Below are positions 31,080 to 40,730 of a stretch of DNA of 64,000 bases, piece by piece. The position numbers and the translations under genes were made by a program. Numbering within the stretch: the first letter of the stretch is position 1; every line of letters starts with the position of its first letter. The stretch spans positions 310,001 through 374,000 of the forward strand of contig NZ_JQJH01000001.1 of NCBI RefSeq assembly GCF_000745425.1. Direction: 5' to 3'. Below the pieces are notes generated by a model. That model saw only the letters and a program-made list of their open reading frames with translations. It was not told where the DNA came from and made no database searches. This DNA is from Beijerinckia mobilis (lineage in GTDB: Bacteria > Pseudomonadota > Alphaproteobacteria > Rhizobiales > Beijerinckiaceae).

Positions 31080-31943
31080 ATGCCCGCTCGTGACCCCCGC
31101 CTGACTCCGGCGCGCGCCGATCTCGCCGCCGCTCATTTGCGCGGCCTCGTCGCCGCCGACACTTATGCCGAGGGCTACCCGATGCGTGTGGCGGTTGAAA
31201 CCGCCCCGCTGCATCGAGCTCCTCATCCCGAAAGCCCCATTGAGACCCACGCGCTCTTCGGCGAAACGATTGTGCTCTATGAAGATCGCGAAGGATGGGG
31301 CTGGGTCCAGCTCGAAACCGATTCCTATGTTGGTTATATAGCGATGAATGCGCTGACCGAACGAGGTCCTGCACCGACACACAGGGTCCGTGTCAACCGC
31401 ACCTTCCTCTATCCCGCTCCCGACATGAAACGGCCTCCGATCGGCACCCTGCCCCTAGGGGCAAAGATCACTGCCTGCTCCGAAAATGGAGCCTTTACGC
31501 AAATCGCCCCGGCAGGCTTCGTTTTTTCGACGCACCTTTGCCCAGTCCAATCCTTCGAGACGGATTTTGTCAGCGTGGCGGAGCGGCTTCTGCACACACC
31601 TTATCTCTGGGGTGGCAAGTCCTGTCTCGGCATTGATTGCTCCGGTCTCGTCCAGCTTGCTTTGGCTCAAGCCGGAATAGCGGCTCCCCGAGACACGGAT
31701 CTGCAGATGGCGGCGCTCGGAACGCCGCTACCGTTGGGCGACGACCCATCCGCCGATCTGCCCACCTTGCAACGCGGCGATCTCCTCTTCTGGAAGGGTC
31801 ATGTCGGCATCATGCGGGACGAAGCCACACTTTTGCATGCAAATGGCCACCACATGTTGGTGGCAAGCGAGCCGCTTGCGGAGGCGCGCGCCCGCATTCT
31901 TGAAAAAAGTTTCGGCCCGATCATCGCAATAAAGCGCTTTTGA
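31080..31943 (+). CDS. NlpC/P60 family hydrolase with SH3-like domains
   Basis: The 287-aa protein has two SH3-like regions (about residues 25-100 and 105-160, including TFLYPAPDMKRPPIGTLPLG) and then the NlpC/P60 cysteine peptidase domain. Its catalytic Cys is in GIDCSGLVQLALA and the His in GHVGIM; the third residue follows in LLHANGHHML. Such enzymes cut peptide bonds in peptidoglycan stem peptides, commonly in recycling. No signal peptide is obvious, so it may act in the cytoplasm or be exported unconventionally. It is co-transcribed with the aminopeptidase and both could degrade cell-wall peptides. Confidence 0.88.
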   Translation: MPARDPRLTPARADLAAAHLRGLVAADTYAEGYPMRVAVETAPLHRAPHPESPIETHALFGETIVLYEDREGWGWVQLETDSYVGYIAMNALTERGPAPTHRVRVNRTFLYPAPDMKRPPIGTLPLGAKITACSENGAFTQIAPAGFVFSTHLCPVQSFETDFVSVAERLLHTPYLWGGKSCLGIDCSGLVQLALAQAGIAAPRDTDLQMAALGTPLPLGDDPSADLPTLQRGDLLFWKGHVGIMRDEATLLHANGHHMLVASEPLAEARARILEKSFGPIIAIKRF

Positions 31944-32129
31944 CGCCCGTGTGACATTTGCTTTCCGCAGCGCTTGGCGTATAAGCGGCGTCCTGATCGT
32001 CCGGCTGTAAGGGCTGCCGTGGCGGTTTTTCGCTCGTCCGGCAACGGACGGGGGTGGTTTTCCACCCAAACAGCATGGGGCGCGAAGGCGCCGCAACAAC
32101 AAGGCGCATAGGCGCCAGGAGACGAGCAA

Positions 32130-32330
32130 ATGCCCAAACTGAAAACCAAATCGGGAGCCAAGAAGCGGTTCAAAATCACCGCGACGGGCAAGGTTCTCTA
32201 CGCGCAATCCGGCAAGCGCCACGGCATGATCAAGCGGACGAACAAGCAGATCCGCAATCTGCGCGGCACCAGCGTGATGTTCAAGAGCGACGGCGACAAG
32301 ATCATCCGTTTCTACCTGCCGAACGGCTGA
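32130..32330 (+). CDS. rpmI: 50S ribosomal protein L35
   Basis: The 66-aa protein starts [20 protein letters not shown], a complete L35. The AGGAG ribosome binding site lies 9 bp before the ATG. The upstream 190 bp contain small hairpins, among them GTCCG-GCAA-CGGAC, but no L20-binding structure could be established. It pairs with rplT downstream. infC and pheST, its usual neighbours, are not adjacent. Confidence 0.97.
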   Translation: MPKLKTKSGAKKRFKITATGKVLYAQSGKRHGMIKRTNKQIRNLRGTSVMFKSDGDKIIRFYLPNG

Positions 32331-32473
32331 ACCGCCAAACGGGTCCGACCTGGCGCGCTCAGAGTTCAGTGTCGTTTGGTTTCCACACGCGCCAAACCGA
32401 AACTGCATCAATAGCGGCTAGACCCGGGCACGAACCCACGCATTTTCCTTCCCCGATTTGAGAGAGATTTTCC

Positions 32474-32839
32474 ATGGCACGCGTCAAGCGTGGCGTCACC
32501 TCGCACGCCAAACATAAGAAGACCCTAACTGCCGCCAAAGGTTTTTACGGCCGCCGGAAAAACACGATCCGCGCCGCCAAGGCCGCTGTCGACCGCTCGA
32601 TGCAATATGCGACGCGTGACCGGCGCGTGAAAAAACGCGTCTTCCGCGCCCTGTGGATCCAGCGTCTGAACGCCGCCGTTCGTGAACTGGGCCTGACCTA
32701 TTCGCGTTTTATCGACGGTCTCACCAAGGCCGGCATCGAAATCGACCGCAAGGTCCTGTCGGAACTGGCAATAAGCCAGCCGGAGGCATTCAAGGCGATC
32801 GTCGAACAGGCGAAGAGCGCCCTGACCCCGGCCGTCTGA
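32474..32839 (+). CDS. rplT: 50S ribosomal protein L20
   Basis: The 121-aa protein begins [20 protein letters not shown] and includes the basic N-terminal extension and the globular C-terminal domain ([19 protein letters not shown]), full length. L20 is a primary assembly protein of the large subunit and often represses its own operon. It follows rpmI by 143 bp with a GAGAGAG ribosome binding site. A strong stem (32872-32899) follows the stop codon. Confidence 0.97.
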   Translation: MARVKRGVTSHAKHKKTLTAAKGFYGRRKNTIRAAKAAVDRSMQYATRDRRVKKRVFRALWIQRLNAAVRELGLTYSRFIDGLTKAGIEIDRKVLSELAISQPEAFKAIVEQAKSALTPAV

Positions 32840-32871
32840 CTGTATCACGACCCAATCCCGTTACGATGATT

Positions 32872-32899
32872 GAGCAGTACGGAACCCTTCGTGCTGCTC
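32872..32899 (+). terminator. Hairpin after rplT
   Basis: A ten-base-pair stem GAGCAGTACG/CGTGCTGCTC (with one U-G pair) and an eight-base loop lies 33 bp after the rplT stop. It is followed by AAAATTCTTT, a weak T tail, so termination is likely but not certain. Confidence 0.55.
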
Positions 32900-34305
32900 A
32901 AAATTCTTTGTGGCTCTTGGAAATCCGGCAAGCCACATCCACCTAATAAAGCGGGTTTCCGGTTTATCAGGCCCATGTGGATGCCCGGAATGGCTTTTAA
33001 ACGGGAGAGCATTGGCGGGAGAGCGCACGATCTGGATAATTCTATCCAAACGTGTCGCGGTCTCCAGTCGCTGGTGGATGTCTCTTTCGTGAATGGGCAG
33101 CGTTTCGCATGTCCGCGCTGGAACCATTACCCGAAACCACATCCACAACAGGTTATCAGGGAATGGAAGCTGTTCCGCGAAATCCAGTGGCCGATTTGGG
33201 CTTTTATGATTTGTTTACCATTTTGATCTTTATTTAATTGAGACGTTAGCGAAATTGGGGGTGAGCCCTCCACGGCAGGAAAACCAAGCTTGCCCGAAGC
33301 TGATTAAATCAGCCCGCAAAACAACAATTGAAGTTATTTTCTCTATTCGACAGGCGAAATATTCGCTACATTGGAAGAGTAATCGATTCGGTAGAGAAAT
33401 ACCGGCATCAGTGCTTGAACCTCTTGAATTGATGGGGTCGGCTTTTTCGTTTCACCTGAACCAGTCTTGATCCTATTGCAGCGATCATTGGCATAGGCTC
33501 GTGGTTATTCGAAAGCGATTGCATCGTTCGGAAGGTATCTTCCCGGGCAAAGTTCGAAGAAGAGGTTCTGAGTGGCTGCGATTATTATCCGCTCTCAGAA
33601 TATTGAAAGCAGATCAACCATTCTGAACATGAAACGGTGCGATCAGATGATTCCGTTCAAGAACAGATTTGGATCTATTTGATATCGCCGTTGGAACGCT
33701 TTTGGATAATGCCAGAACGCTCCATCAGGAAAAGGAAGCGCATTTTCAATACCTTTGCATCGAAAGACGATTCAATCGCAAAGAAAAATGCCATCTGCAT
33801 TTTCGGATATTGCCGAAATGCTCGCCCTGGAGAAAGCCGGAGTCTCTTTCAACTGCTCTCAATTGCGAAGTCATTCGCTTGAACCGGAAGAAACTCCCGA
33901 CGATCTACCTAAGACAGACTGAATGTATGCGACCTATTTCAGGTAAGAATCGCTCTTTAGATGTTTTTCCACTCCATTTTGCTTTCCGAAATGCTGTGGG
34001 GAATATCTTATTCGAACGATCGGCGGCCAGTTTCTTTCAAGACAACTGGCGGCTCAATATAGGACAAGGCCATCAAGGTCTTGAAGAGCTCGATAACAAT
34101 TTTGTCAACAATAATGTGAACTTAAGAGGAAACCCCTTCGAAGACGACAGAGTTGTCTTTTCAGAGCGTCCGCGCCTGATGTCGGATCAAGCATTCCGCC
34201 AGGGACCGGTTTCCATTCATTCCAAACCGAACTGCTCGACCGCCGGGACGAAGAAGTCCGAGGCGGAACCAATCTCGTAAGAGTCCAATCCCTCGTGGAA
34301 ATTCA
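32900..34305. other. 1.4-kb gene-free region after rplT
   Basis: No gene is supported. A frame at 33669-34280 (203 aa) exists, but it runs through repeat-derived sequence and lacks a family match, ribosome binding site or high GC third positions. Degenerate family A halves can be seen near 33690-33822 (GGAACGCTTTTGGAT, GCATTTTCGGATATTGCCGA). The usual pheS-pheT genes are absent. The stretch is clearly more AT-rich than coding DNA on both sides. Confidence 0.55.
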
Positions 34306-35070
34306 ATGAAACGCCAAAACAAGTCATTCGTCGTTGAAGTCAAGCGGCAGCGCCGGCCCGAAAAACTTGCCATCCTGGAACCGATGGCCCCCGAGCCGCG
34401 CAAACTCGACACATTTATTTCCTCTGTCACCGATCTCGACGCGGATTTTCACGTTCCGGCCTTCCTACAGACCGGCCAACCGCAATCTTCCAGCCTCGCG
34501 TCCGTACCCGACCTTTTCACGGTTTTTACCAAACCAGACACTTCGGCACCCCAGCCTTCCGCTCTCGCGGCACCGCAGACCGAGACGGCAAAACCGCGCA
34601 TTCTTCCGAGCCTGATCGAACCACCGGCGCCCGAGCTTTTGCCCGAGCCGGAGATCCGGACACGCTCCAGCCGCCGCAAGACCGCGATACAGCAAGACGC
34701 CTGCGTCCAGAACGGCAGCGCTGAAGACGCCAGCCCCATGGAAGTCGACGTTTTCGCATCCGCCAAAGCCACGACGCCGGCGGACAGGCCAAAGATTGCA
34801 GCGAAGATTTCTCCAGCGCGCAAGACGAGGTCGATTGCACCCTCGCGCCATGTGTTCTCTGCAGAAACAGCCGCATCAGCCAGCCAGCCAGCCACCGCCA
34901 TCCATCGGGAAACGCGGGCTCCGGAAACGACAATCTATTCGGAGGCTCATTCCTTCGAGGCGGTCGAAACCACACGCAAGACACGCTCCTGGCGTAGCCG
35001 GCACAGCGATGCCGCCCATCTGCCTCCGGGACAACGCTGGAAACGCCGTCTCCATCCCGCAGCCTGGTGA
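34306..35070 (+). CDS. Hypothetical disordered protein with basic N-terminus
   Basis: The 254-aa frame starts MKRQNKSFVVEVKRQRRPEK, a short basic motif shared by small uncharacterised proteins of this order as far as I recall. The rest is rich in Pro, Ala, Ser and Thr with no predicted fold, consistent with an intrinsically disordered protein. Codon use is GC-rich like neighbouring genes, which supports real coding. The ending HLPPGQRWKRRLHPAAW is also basic, so nucleic acid binding is possible. No partner is obvious. Confidence 0.6.
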   Translation: MKRQNKSFVVEVKRQRRPEKLAILEPMAPEPRKLDTFISSVTDLDADFHVPAFLQTGQPQSSSLASVPDLFTVFTKPDTSAPQPSALAAPQTETAKPRILPSLIEPPAPELLPEPEIRTRSSRRKTAIQQDACVQNGSAEDASPMEVDVFASAKATTPADRPKIAAKISPARKTRSIAPSRHVFSAETAASASQPATAIHRETRAPETTIYSEAHSFEAVETTRKTRSWRSRHSDAAHLPPGQRWKRRLHPAAW

Positions 35071-35413
35071 TGAAGGGATAAGGCATTGGGAGATGGTGCG
35101 CGCGGCTGATCTGCAGATACGCATCTCATACAAGGCCAGGGTCTTGCTGAGCACGGCTCCTTGAAACCCTACCTTTGTTGATAACGACCTGTCGTGATTA
35201 ATGAAGCGCGCACATTCTCGATTTGAAGAGCACCGCTGCGCGCTCCAAGACCATTGAAAATGCCATCGCGTTTTCGATGGAGATTAGCGGAAACGGCCCA
35301 AAAAGCTCCCGGTCTCAGCCGTTCGAACGCGAAACAATTCAGGGGATTCCGGTCCGCTTGAACGATCAAGGGCGACTCGCAAGTCCGAGCGAGCGATGGT
35401 CCGACAGCGCGGC
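35071..35413. other. Convergent intergenic region before PBP1A
   Basis: This 343-bp region separates the hypothetical gene from the end of the PBP1A gene. Short inverted segments occur but no clear terminator; no gene is supported. Confidence 0.5.
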
Positions 35414-37615
35414 TCATCCCCCGAATAAGCTTTCAAACAGGTTCCGTTCCTTTCTGTTGGGACGCGGAGCCGGTGGCACGGCTTGAGGGCGATTTCTCGG
35501 CCCTTCCGGAATGGCGGCCGGCGGCAACAAGCCATTCAGATCATTCTCCTCAGCCCAGGAGGAATGCGATGCGGAGTGCGCCGCAGCCTGAGGTATCGGC
35601 ACGGCATGGGGTTGTGCCTCACCGGTACGCGCGCGCTCATCATATTGATCTCTCGCCTTCAGCTCACCCGGAACCGCTTCCGCGACAGGAGGCGGCGCGC
35701 CGATCTCTCGTGGCGCCTCGTATCCCGTGTCTCCGGCCATCGGAGGCATCATTTGAGTCGCTTGGGCGGGTGCCTGCCAGGTTCCACCCGGCAGGGGTTG
35801 CGGCGGCACGTTCTGATGCGCCACTTTCATGAAGCGGCTCCAGATCGCGACGGGCAGCGTACCACCGGAGGCCTTGTGTGTCGGCGAATTATCGTCATTG
35901 CCAAGCCAAACGCCGGTGATCAAATGGCTCGTGTAGCCGATAAACCAGGCATCACGCCAATCCTGACTGGTACCTGTCTTGCCCGCCGATTGCCAACCCG
36001 CCACGCCGGCGCCATGCGCGGTGCCGCTGACCAGGGTCTCTTCCATCATCCAGTTCATTTCGGCGAGCACGGCTTCTCCGATCACTCGCCCATTGCTCCT
36101 GCCCTTGCGCTGGTAGAGCAATTTGTTCTTGGCTGTCACAACCTTCAGGATGATATGCGGCTGCACGCCAATGCCGCCATTGGCGAAGGGCACATAAGCG
36201 CTGGTGATTTCGAGCGGCGTGACTTCGGAAGTCCCGAGCGCCAGCGAGGCATTGGCCTGCAGTTCGGAATCAATGCCAAGACGCCGCGCGACATGAATGA
36301 CAGTCTTGACGCCGACCTCATTGCCGAGACGCGCCGCGACTGTATTCAGCGATTGCGACAGGGCCCGGGTGAGCGTGACGGGGCCCTGATAGGCATGGGT
36401 GTAGTTTTCCGGCTGCCAGCCCTTGATATTGATCGGCGCATCCTCACGCACGCTGTCCGGCGTAAGCCCGGCTTCCAGCGCAGCGAGATAAACGAATGGT
36501 TTGAATGCGGAACCCGGCTGGCGATGCGCCGCGACGGCACGATCGAACTGACTTTCGGCGTAATTGCGGCCGCCGATCAACACCTTGATGCCGCCATCGG
36601 GCGCCAGCGCCACGAGAGCACCCTGCCCGACGCCATAGCGGGCACCCTTGCGGTCGAGTTCCTCGGTCAGCGCCCGCTCCGCCGCATTCTGCAGGGCAAG
36701 ATTGATGGTGGTCGTCACCAGAATGTCCTGATCGACAATGCCGACCGTCTCATCGAGAAGGTCCATCACATAATCGGCCGCATAATTATAGGAGCCTGCT
36801 CCCTTGCTGCGCTGAACCTGGGCCGGATGCAGGAGCGCGAGATCCGCCATCGGCCCGGTAATGAATTCTTCCTCGCGCATCGCCGCGATCACCTGCGCCG
36901 CGCGTTCCCGCGCACCGGCCGGATTATGCGTCGGGGCAAGTTTCGTCGGCGCCTTCATCAAGCCGGCGAGCATGGCGGCCTCGGGCAGAGTGATCATCCG
37001 TGCCGGATGGCCGAAATATTTTTGCGCCGCCGCCTCGACGCCATAGGCACCAGAACCGAAATAGACACGGTTGAGATAGAGTTCGAGCAATTGGTCCTTG
37101 GTGTATTTATGCTCGAGCCAAAGCGCGAGAATCACTTCCTGGATCTTGCGAGCGAAGGTGCGTTCCTGGGTGAGGAACAGGTTCTTGGCAAGCTGCTGTG
37201 TCAGGGTGGAACCGCCCTGGACCGTGCCGCCGCTGGACAGATTGCGCATGAGTGCCCGCAGCACGCCGAGCGGATCGACTCCCCAATGCTGATAGAAGCG
37301 GCGGTCCTCGATGGCGATGAAGGCGCGCGGAAGATAGGGAGGCAATTCCGCGAGGCGGACGGTGGCTCCTCCCATATCGCCGCGATTGGCGATCAAAGTG
37401 CCCGAATCACTCAGAATGGCGATATTGGGCGGCCGCTTCGGGACATTGATCTGATCGATCGGCGGCATCTTCAAAGCGTAATAGCCAACGACCCCGGCAG
37501 CGGCGATAAAGCCCCAGATCAGGAGCACGCCCACAAACGACAGAATGCGCGGGAGGATCGCCCGACGCTTCGGTCTTCTGGGTCCGCGGGAGGTCTCTTT
37601 CTCGCTTCTCTTCAT
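35414..37615 (-). CDS. Penicillin-binding protein 1A, bifunctional
   Basis: The 733-aa protein has one N-terminal membrane helix (FVGVLLIWGFIAAAGVVGYY) and a GT51 glycosyltransferase domain with EDRRFYQHWGVD and GGSTLTQQLAKNLF. The penicillin-binding transpeptidase domain carries the nucleophile in RQPGSAFKPF, the SQSLNT motif and KTGTSQDWRDAWFIGY. It polymerises and crosslinks peptidoglycan in the inner membrane. About 100 Pro- and Ala-rich residues form a disordered C-terminus. The gene is transcribed away from dnaN; a family A repeat starts 23 bp beyond the start codon. Confidence 0.93.
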   Translation of the reverse strand: MKRSEKETSRGPRRPKRRAILPRILSFVGVLLIWGFIAAAGVVGYYALKMPPIDQINVPKRPPNIAILSDSGTLIANRGDMGGATVRLAELPPYLPRAFIAIEDRRFYQHWGVDPLGVLRALMRNLSSGGTVQGGSTLTQQLAKNLFLTQERTFARKIQEVILALWLEHKYTKDQLLELYLNRVYFGSGAYGVEAAAQKYFGHPARMITLPEAAMLAGLMKAPTKLAPTHNPAGARERAAQVIAAMREEEFITGPMADLALLHPAQVQRSKGAGSYNYAADYVMDLLDETVGIVDQDILVTTTINLALQNAAERALTEELDRKGARYGVGQGALVALAPDGGIKVLIGGRNYAESQFDRAVAAHRQPGSAFKPFVYLAALEAGLTPDSVREDAPINIKGWQPENYTHAYQGPVTLTRALSQSLNTVAARLGNEVGVKTVIHVARRLGIDSELQANASLALGTSEVTPLEITSAYVPFANGGIGVQPHIILKVVTAKNKLLYQRKGRSNGRVIGEAVLAEMNWMMEETLVSGTAHGAGVAGWQSAGKTGTSQDWRDAWFIGYTSHLITGVWLGNDDNSPTHKASGGTLPVAIWSRFMKVAHQNVPPQPLPGGTWQAPAQATQMMPPMAGDTGYEAPREIGAPPPVAEAVPGELKARDQYDERARTGEAQPHAVPIPQAAAHSASHSSWAEENDLNGLLPPAAIPEGPRNRPQAVPPAPRPNRKERNLFESLFGG

Positions 37616-37638
37616 GCCGCGCGCTAATCGTTCCAGGC

Positions 37639-37743
37639 TAGAGCGTTTCGGATAGATCCGGAAACGCTCTACGAAAGAAAAATTAGAGTATTTTCAAAAC
37701 GATGGCATCGCGTAGCGATTCAACATTATCGGAAAATGCTCTA
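37639..37743 (+). repeat. Family A dispersed palindromic repeat, full copy
   Basis: A 105-bp copy, nearly identical to the one at 9695 over its whole length: TAGAGCGTTTCGGATAGATC, CGGAAACGCTC, ATTAGAGTATTTTC, the central ATCGCGTAGCGATTC and GGAAAATGCTCTA. Confidence 0.9.
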
Positions 37744-37893
37744 AAACCAAATCTCGATGAGCACGACCCATCAGGCTTGAGCTGGGCAGGCTATGAACCA
37801 AGCAATAAACAAGGAGTCTGGCATCAATCCGGAAAAGGCCGGTATAACCCGCTCCGCTCATGCCTACCCAGCATGAAATGTCGGTAGTGCATA

Positions 37894-37908
37894 TTAACGG
37901 CTGGTTAA
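37894..37908. promoter_or_regulatory. Candidate CtrA binding site
   Basis: TTAA-CGGCTGG-TTAA is an exact match to the alphaproteobacterial CtrA consensus TTAA-N7-TTAA. It lies 280 bp upstream of the PBP1A start and 415 bp upstream of dnaN, so the controlled gene is unclear. Chance occurrence is possible for an 8-base motif. Confidence 0.35.
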
Positions 37909-38322
37909 TGGCCAGGTCTTTGTTTGCAGCAGGGGCAAGGAGCGATGCGCCAGAACCACTCGCCATGCCGCCTGACATCGAATTAAGTAAAATCCAGTAA
38001 ATTTGCGCAAAATCCGGTGCAGCGCGGAATCCGCATCTTGCGATTTCCCACGCATCGCGGCAAGGTGCCGGACCCAGCCGTCACATAGAGGACGGACCGA
38101 CAGGATGGCCGCTTGGCTCAGATCCGGCGCGGAAAGCGGCGACAGAATCGACAGGTCTAGCGCCCGCTGCTTCGCATGGAGGCCGCGCCATCCCGTCTCC
38201 CGCCATCATCCCGCATGGCCAACGGCACTGCGAGGATTTGGAAAGACGTGTCTCTCCCTGTCGGGACAGTCCTTCCGCATCTTCCGACAATTTCGCGTTG
38301 CAACGAGTCTCGAGGGCCCGTC

Positions 38323-39438
38323 ATGAAAGTCACTCTCGAACGGTCGGCCCTTCTCAAAGCGCTCGGCCATGTCCATCGCGTCGTGGAACGCCGGAACACG
38401 ATTCCGATCCTCTCCAACGTCCTGATCCATTCGGATGGAGACGGCCTGCTGTTGAAGGCCACCGATCTCGATCTCGAAGTCACCGAAAAGGTCGCGGCGG
38501 AAACGACCGAAAAGGGCGGCACCACCCTGCCCGCCCATATCCTTTACGATATTGTGCGCAAACTGCCGGACGGATCGCAGGTCTCACTCGAGACGACTGA
38601 AGCCGGACCTTTGATGCTGCGCTCCGGCCGCTCGCGCTTCACTTTGCAATCGCTGCCGGAAAGCGATTTTCCAGACCTTGCCGCAGGCACTTTCGAACAG
38701 ACCTTCACGCTGAAGGCCGGCGATCTCAAACGGCTGATCGACAAGACCCAATTCGCCATATCCAACGAGGAAACACGCTATTATCTCAATGGCATCTACA
38801 TGCATACGACGGAGGTCGAGGGGCATGTGATGCTACGCGCGGTCGCAACCGATGGACATCGGCTCGCACGCGTCGAAACGCCGGCACCTTCGGGAGCGCC
38901 GGGGATGCCGGGGATTATCGTGCCACGCAAGACCGTCGCGGAAATCCAGAAACTCGTCGAGGACCAGACACTCGACGTTCTTCTTGAAGTCTCGCAGACC
39001 AAGATCCGCTTCACCTTCGGCGATGTGGTCCTGACCTCGAAACTGATCGACGGCACCTTCCCCGATTACGCGCGGGTCATTCCTTCCAACAACGATAAAT
39101 ATCTGACCGTCGATCGCGGCCCGTTCCAATCCGCCGTCGATCGCGTCTCGACCATTTCGTCGGAACGCGGACGCGCGGTGAAGCTCGCTTTGGCCGAAGG
39201 CAAGCTCACCCTGTCCGTCACCAATCCGGAATCGGGATCGGCTATCGAGGAACTCGAGGTCGATTACGACGCCGCACCAATCGATATCGGCTTCAACGCG
39301 CGTTATCTCCTGGACATAGCTGCGCAGCTCGACAGCGATACAGCGCTGTTCAAATTCGCCGATCCGGGCTCCCCGACACTCGTTCTCGACCGTGATGGCG
39401 CCTCGGCGCTTTATGTCCTGATGCCGATGCGTGTGTAA
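38323..39438 (+). CDS. dnaN: DNA polymerase III sliding clamp (beta subunit)
   Basis: The 371-aa protein begins MKVTLERSALLKALGHVHRV and contains three clamp domains, including EETRYYLNGIYMH, the start of the second, and ends in the conserved LYVLMPMRV. The dimer encircles DNA and holds the polymerase and other partners through its hydrophobic cleft. ATG 38323 is the family start. In many bacteria dnaN lies in a dnaA-dnaN-recF group, but here it is flanked by PBP1A and LuxR-type genes. A hairpin (GGAAGCC/GGCTTCC, 39451-39484) follows the stop codon. Confidence 0.97.
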   Translation: MKVTLERSALLKALGHVHRVVERRNTIPILSNVLIHSDGDGLLLKATDLDLEVTEKVAAETTEKGGTTLPAHILYDIVRKLPDGSQVSLETTEAGPLMLRSGRSRFTLQSLPESDFPDLAAGTFEQTFTLKAGDLKRLIDKTQFAISNEETRYYLNGIYMHTTEVEGHVMLRAVATDGHRLARVETPAPSGAPGMPGIIVPRKTVAEIQKLVEDQTLDVLLEVSQTKIRFTFGDVVLTSKLIDGTFPDYARVIPSNNDKYLTVDRGPFQSAVDRVSTISSERGRAVKLALAEGKLTLSVTNPESGSAIEELEVDYDAAPIDIGFNARYLLDIAAQLDSDTALFKFADPGSPTLVLDRDGASALYVLMPMRV

Positions 39439-39548
39439 TATCAAGGCTCAGGAAGCCAAAACACATCGGCTCTTCATGGCTTCCCGCCCTCTGTCAATTT
39501 ATGGCAAATTCCTGTAGGGTTCATAAAAATGCCCTGATCATTAAAGCC

Positions 39549-40640
39549 ATGTCGAAGCTCAACGAAACCGAGATCGTAGACCGCATTTACGAAGCGGCCG
39601 TCGTCGCACCGGAATGGCCCAGTCTACTCAGCGAATTCGCCGTGCATATCGGCGGTTTCATGGGCATGATCTTTACCTCCAATCCAGGCAAGACGGCGTG
39701 GGTGACGTCGCCCGGTTATGAAGACCGGTTTGAACGCTATATCGCCTCAGGTTTCTCGGCACAGGATCCCCGCATCTCCCGCGCCATCGAGCGCGGGCTC
39801 GTTGGGCAGATGGTTTCCGATCTCGATCTTTTCACACCCGACGAGATCGCCAACGATCCGATGTACCAATATTTCCGGACGCGCGGCGTCGGCTGCATGT
39901 TCAATGTTCCAAGTGGCGATGCCATCGTTCTCAGTTTCGAACGGGCTCAATCGCTTGGCCCCTATGATCGTGCGACGATCGACTATACGGATCGTTTTCG
40001 GCCACATTTCGCCCGCGCGGCGCTCATGGCGGCACGCCTCGGACTCGAGCGCATCCGCGCGGCGACGGATGCGTTGAAATCGATCGGCCTCGCGGCGGCC
40101 GTCACCGGCTTCAACAAGAAGATCATCAGCGCCAACAGCCTCTTTCAGGAGCTGATACCATCACAGGTGCAGGACCGGCGCGACCGCGTTCGGTTGACAC
40201 ATACGGGCTCCGATCAATTGCTTGCCAATGCGCTCGATGAAATCGCGCGCAAGGGGAATTACGCCAGCATCTTGTCCATTCCTGTGCCCGCCCTCGAAGA
40301 TCGGCCTGCCTTCGTTCTCCATACGGTACCCATCCGCCGCGCAGCCTCGGATATTTTCACCAATGCGCATTGCCTGCTCGTCGCGACCCCTTTGACACGC
40401 AAGGAAGCGCCGCCGGTCGCGCTGCTGCAGGGCCTCTTCGATCTCACGCCCGCCGAGGCGCGGGTTGCACATGGCCTTGCCGGCGGCGATACGCTGACGG
40501 AGCTTGCGCCGCAATTCGGCGTCGAGGTCTCGACCCTGCGCGTGCAACTGAAATCCGTCTTCACCAAAACCGGTCTGTCGCGTCAGTCCGATCTCGTCGC
40601 GCTTTTGAGCGGCATCACCTTGCGGACCCCGGACACTTAG
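39549..40640 (+). CDS. LuxR-type transcriptional regulator, paralogue 1
   Basis: The 363-aa protein begins MSKLNETEIVDRIYEAAVVA and has a long ~280-residue N-terminal domain of unknown type, with no autoinducer-binding signature. The C-terminal LuxR-like helix-turn-helix (about residues 290-355) carries FDLTPAEARVAHGLAGGD and LAPQFGVEVSTLRVQLK. The ATG at 39549 is supported by the paralogue alignment. The protein is closely similar to the next gene over its whole length (LFTPDEIANDPMY against LFTMDEMARDPMY, and RVQLKSVF). The pair arose by tandem duplication. The signal is unknown. Confidence 0.8.
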   Translation: MSKLNETEIVDRIYEAAVVAPEWPSLLSEFAVHIGGFMGMIFTSNPGKTAWVTSPGYEDRFERYIASGFSAQDPRISRAIERGLVGQMVSDLDLFTPDEIANDPMYQYFRTRGVGCMFNVPSGDAIVLSFERAQSLGPYDRATIDYTDRFRPHFARAALMAARLGLERIRAATDALKSIGLAAAVTGFNKKIISANSLFQELIPSQVQDRRDRVRLTHTGSDQLLANALDEIARKGNYASILSIPVPALEDRPAFVLHTVPIRRAASDIFTNAHCLLVATPLTRKEAPPVALLQGLFDLTPAEARVAHGLAGGDTLTELAPQFGVEVSTLRVQLKSVFTKTGLSRQSDLVALLSGITLRTPDT

Positions 40641-40730
40641 CAGCGTTTCAAACATTTCGCCTGAAACCGCGAATGGCCTCGGCGAGGATCGTAACGCATC
40701 CCCGTGAGCGTTCCGCCAAGGGTGCCAACA

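Larger units (their letters stand above)
37616..38322. other. Intergenic region between PBP1A and dnaN
   Basis: This 707-bp divergent region holds a complete family A repeat (37639-37743) and a CtrA-type site (37894-37908). No dnaA gene, DnaA-box cluster or other gene was found. GC content rises towards dnaN. Confidence 0.6.

Noticed and set aside
33669-34280. 203-aa open frame in the gene-free region
   Set aside because: It runs through repeat-derived DNA, has no ribosome binding site, and its composition is unlike neighbouring genes.
35483-37627. 714-aa open frame on the plus strand opposite PBP1A
   Set aside because: Shadow frame of a recognised gene; its composition is Arg- and Ile-rich in the way typical of antisense frames.
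37744-38322. Replication origin near dnaN
   Set aside because: No cluster of DnaA boxes or AT-rich unwinding region was seen, and dnaA is not adjacent.
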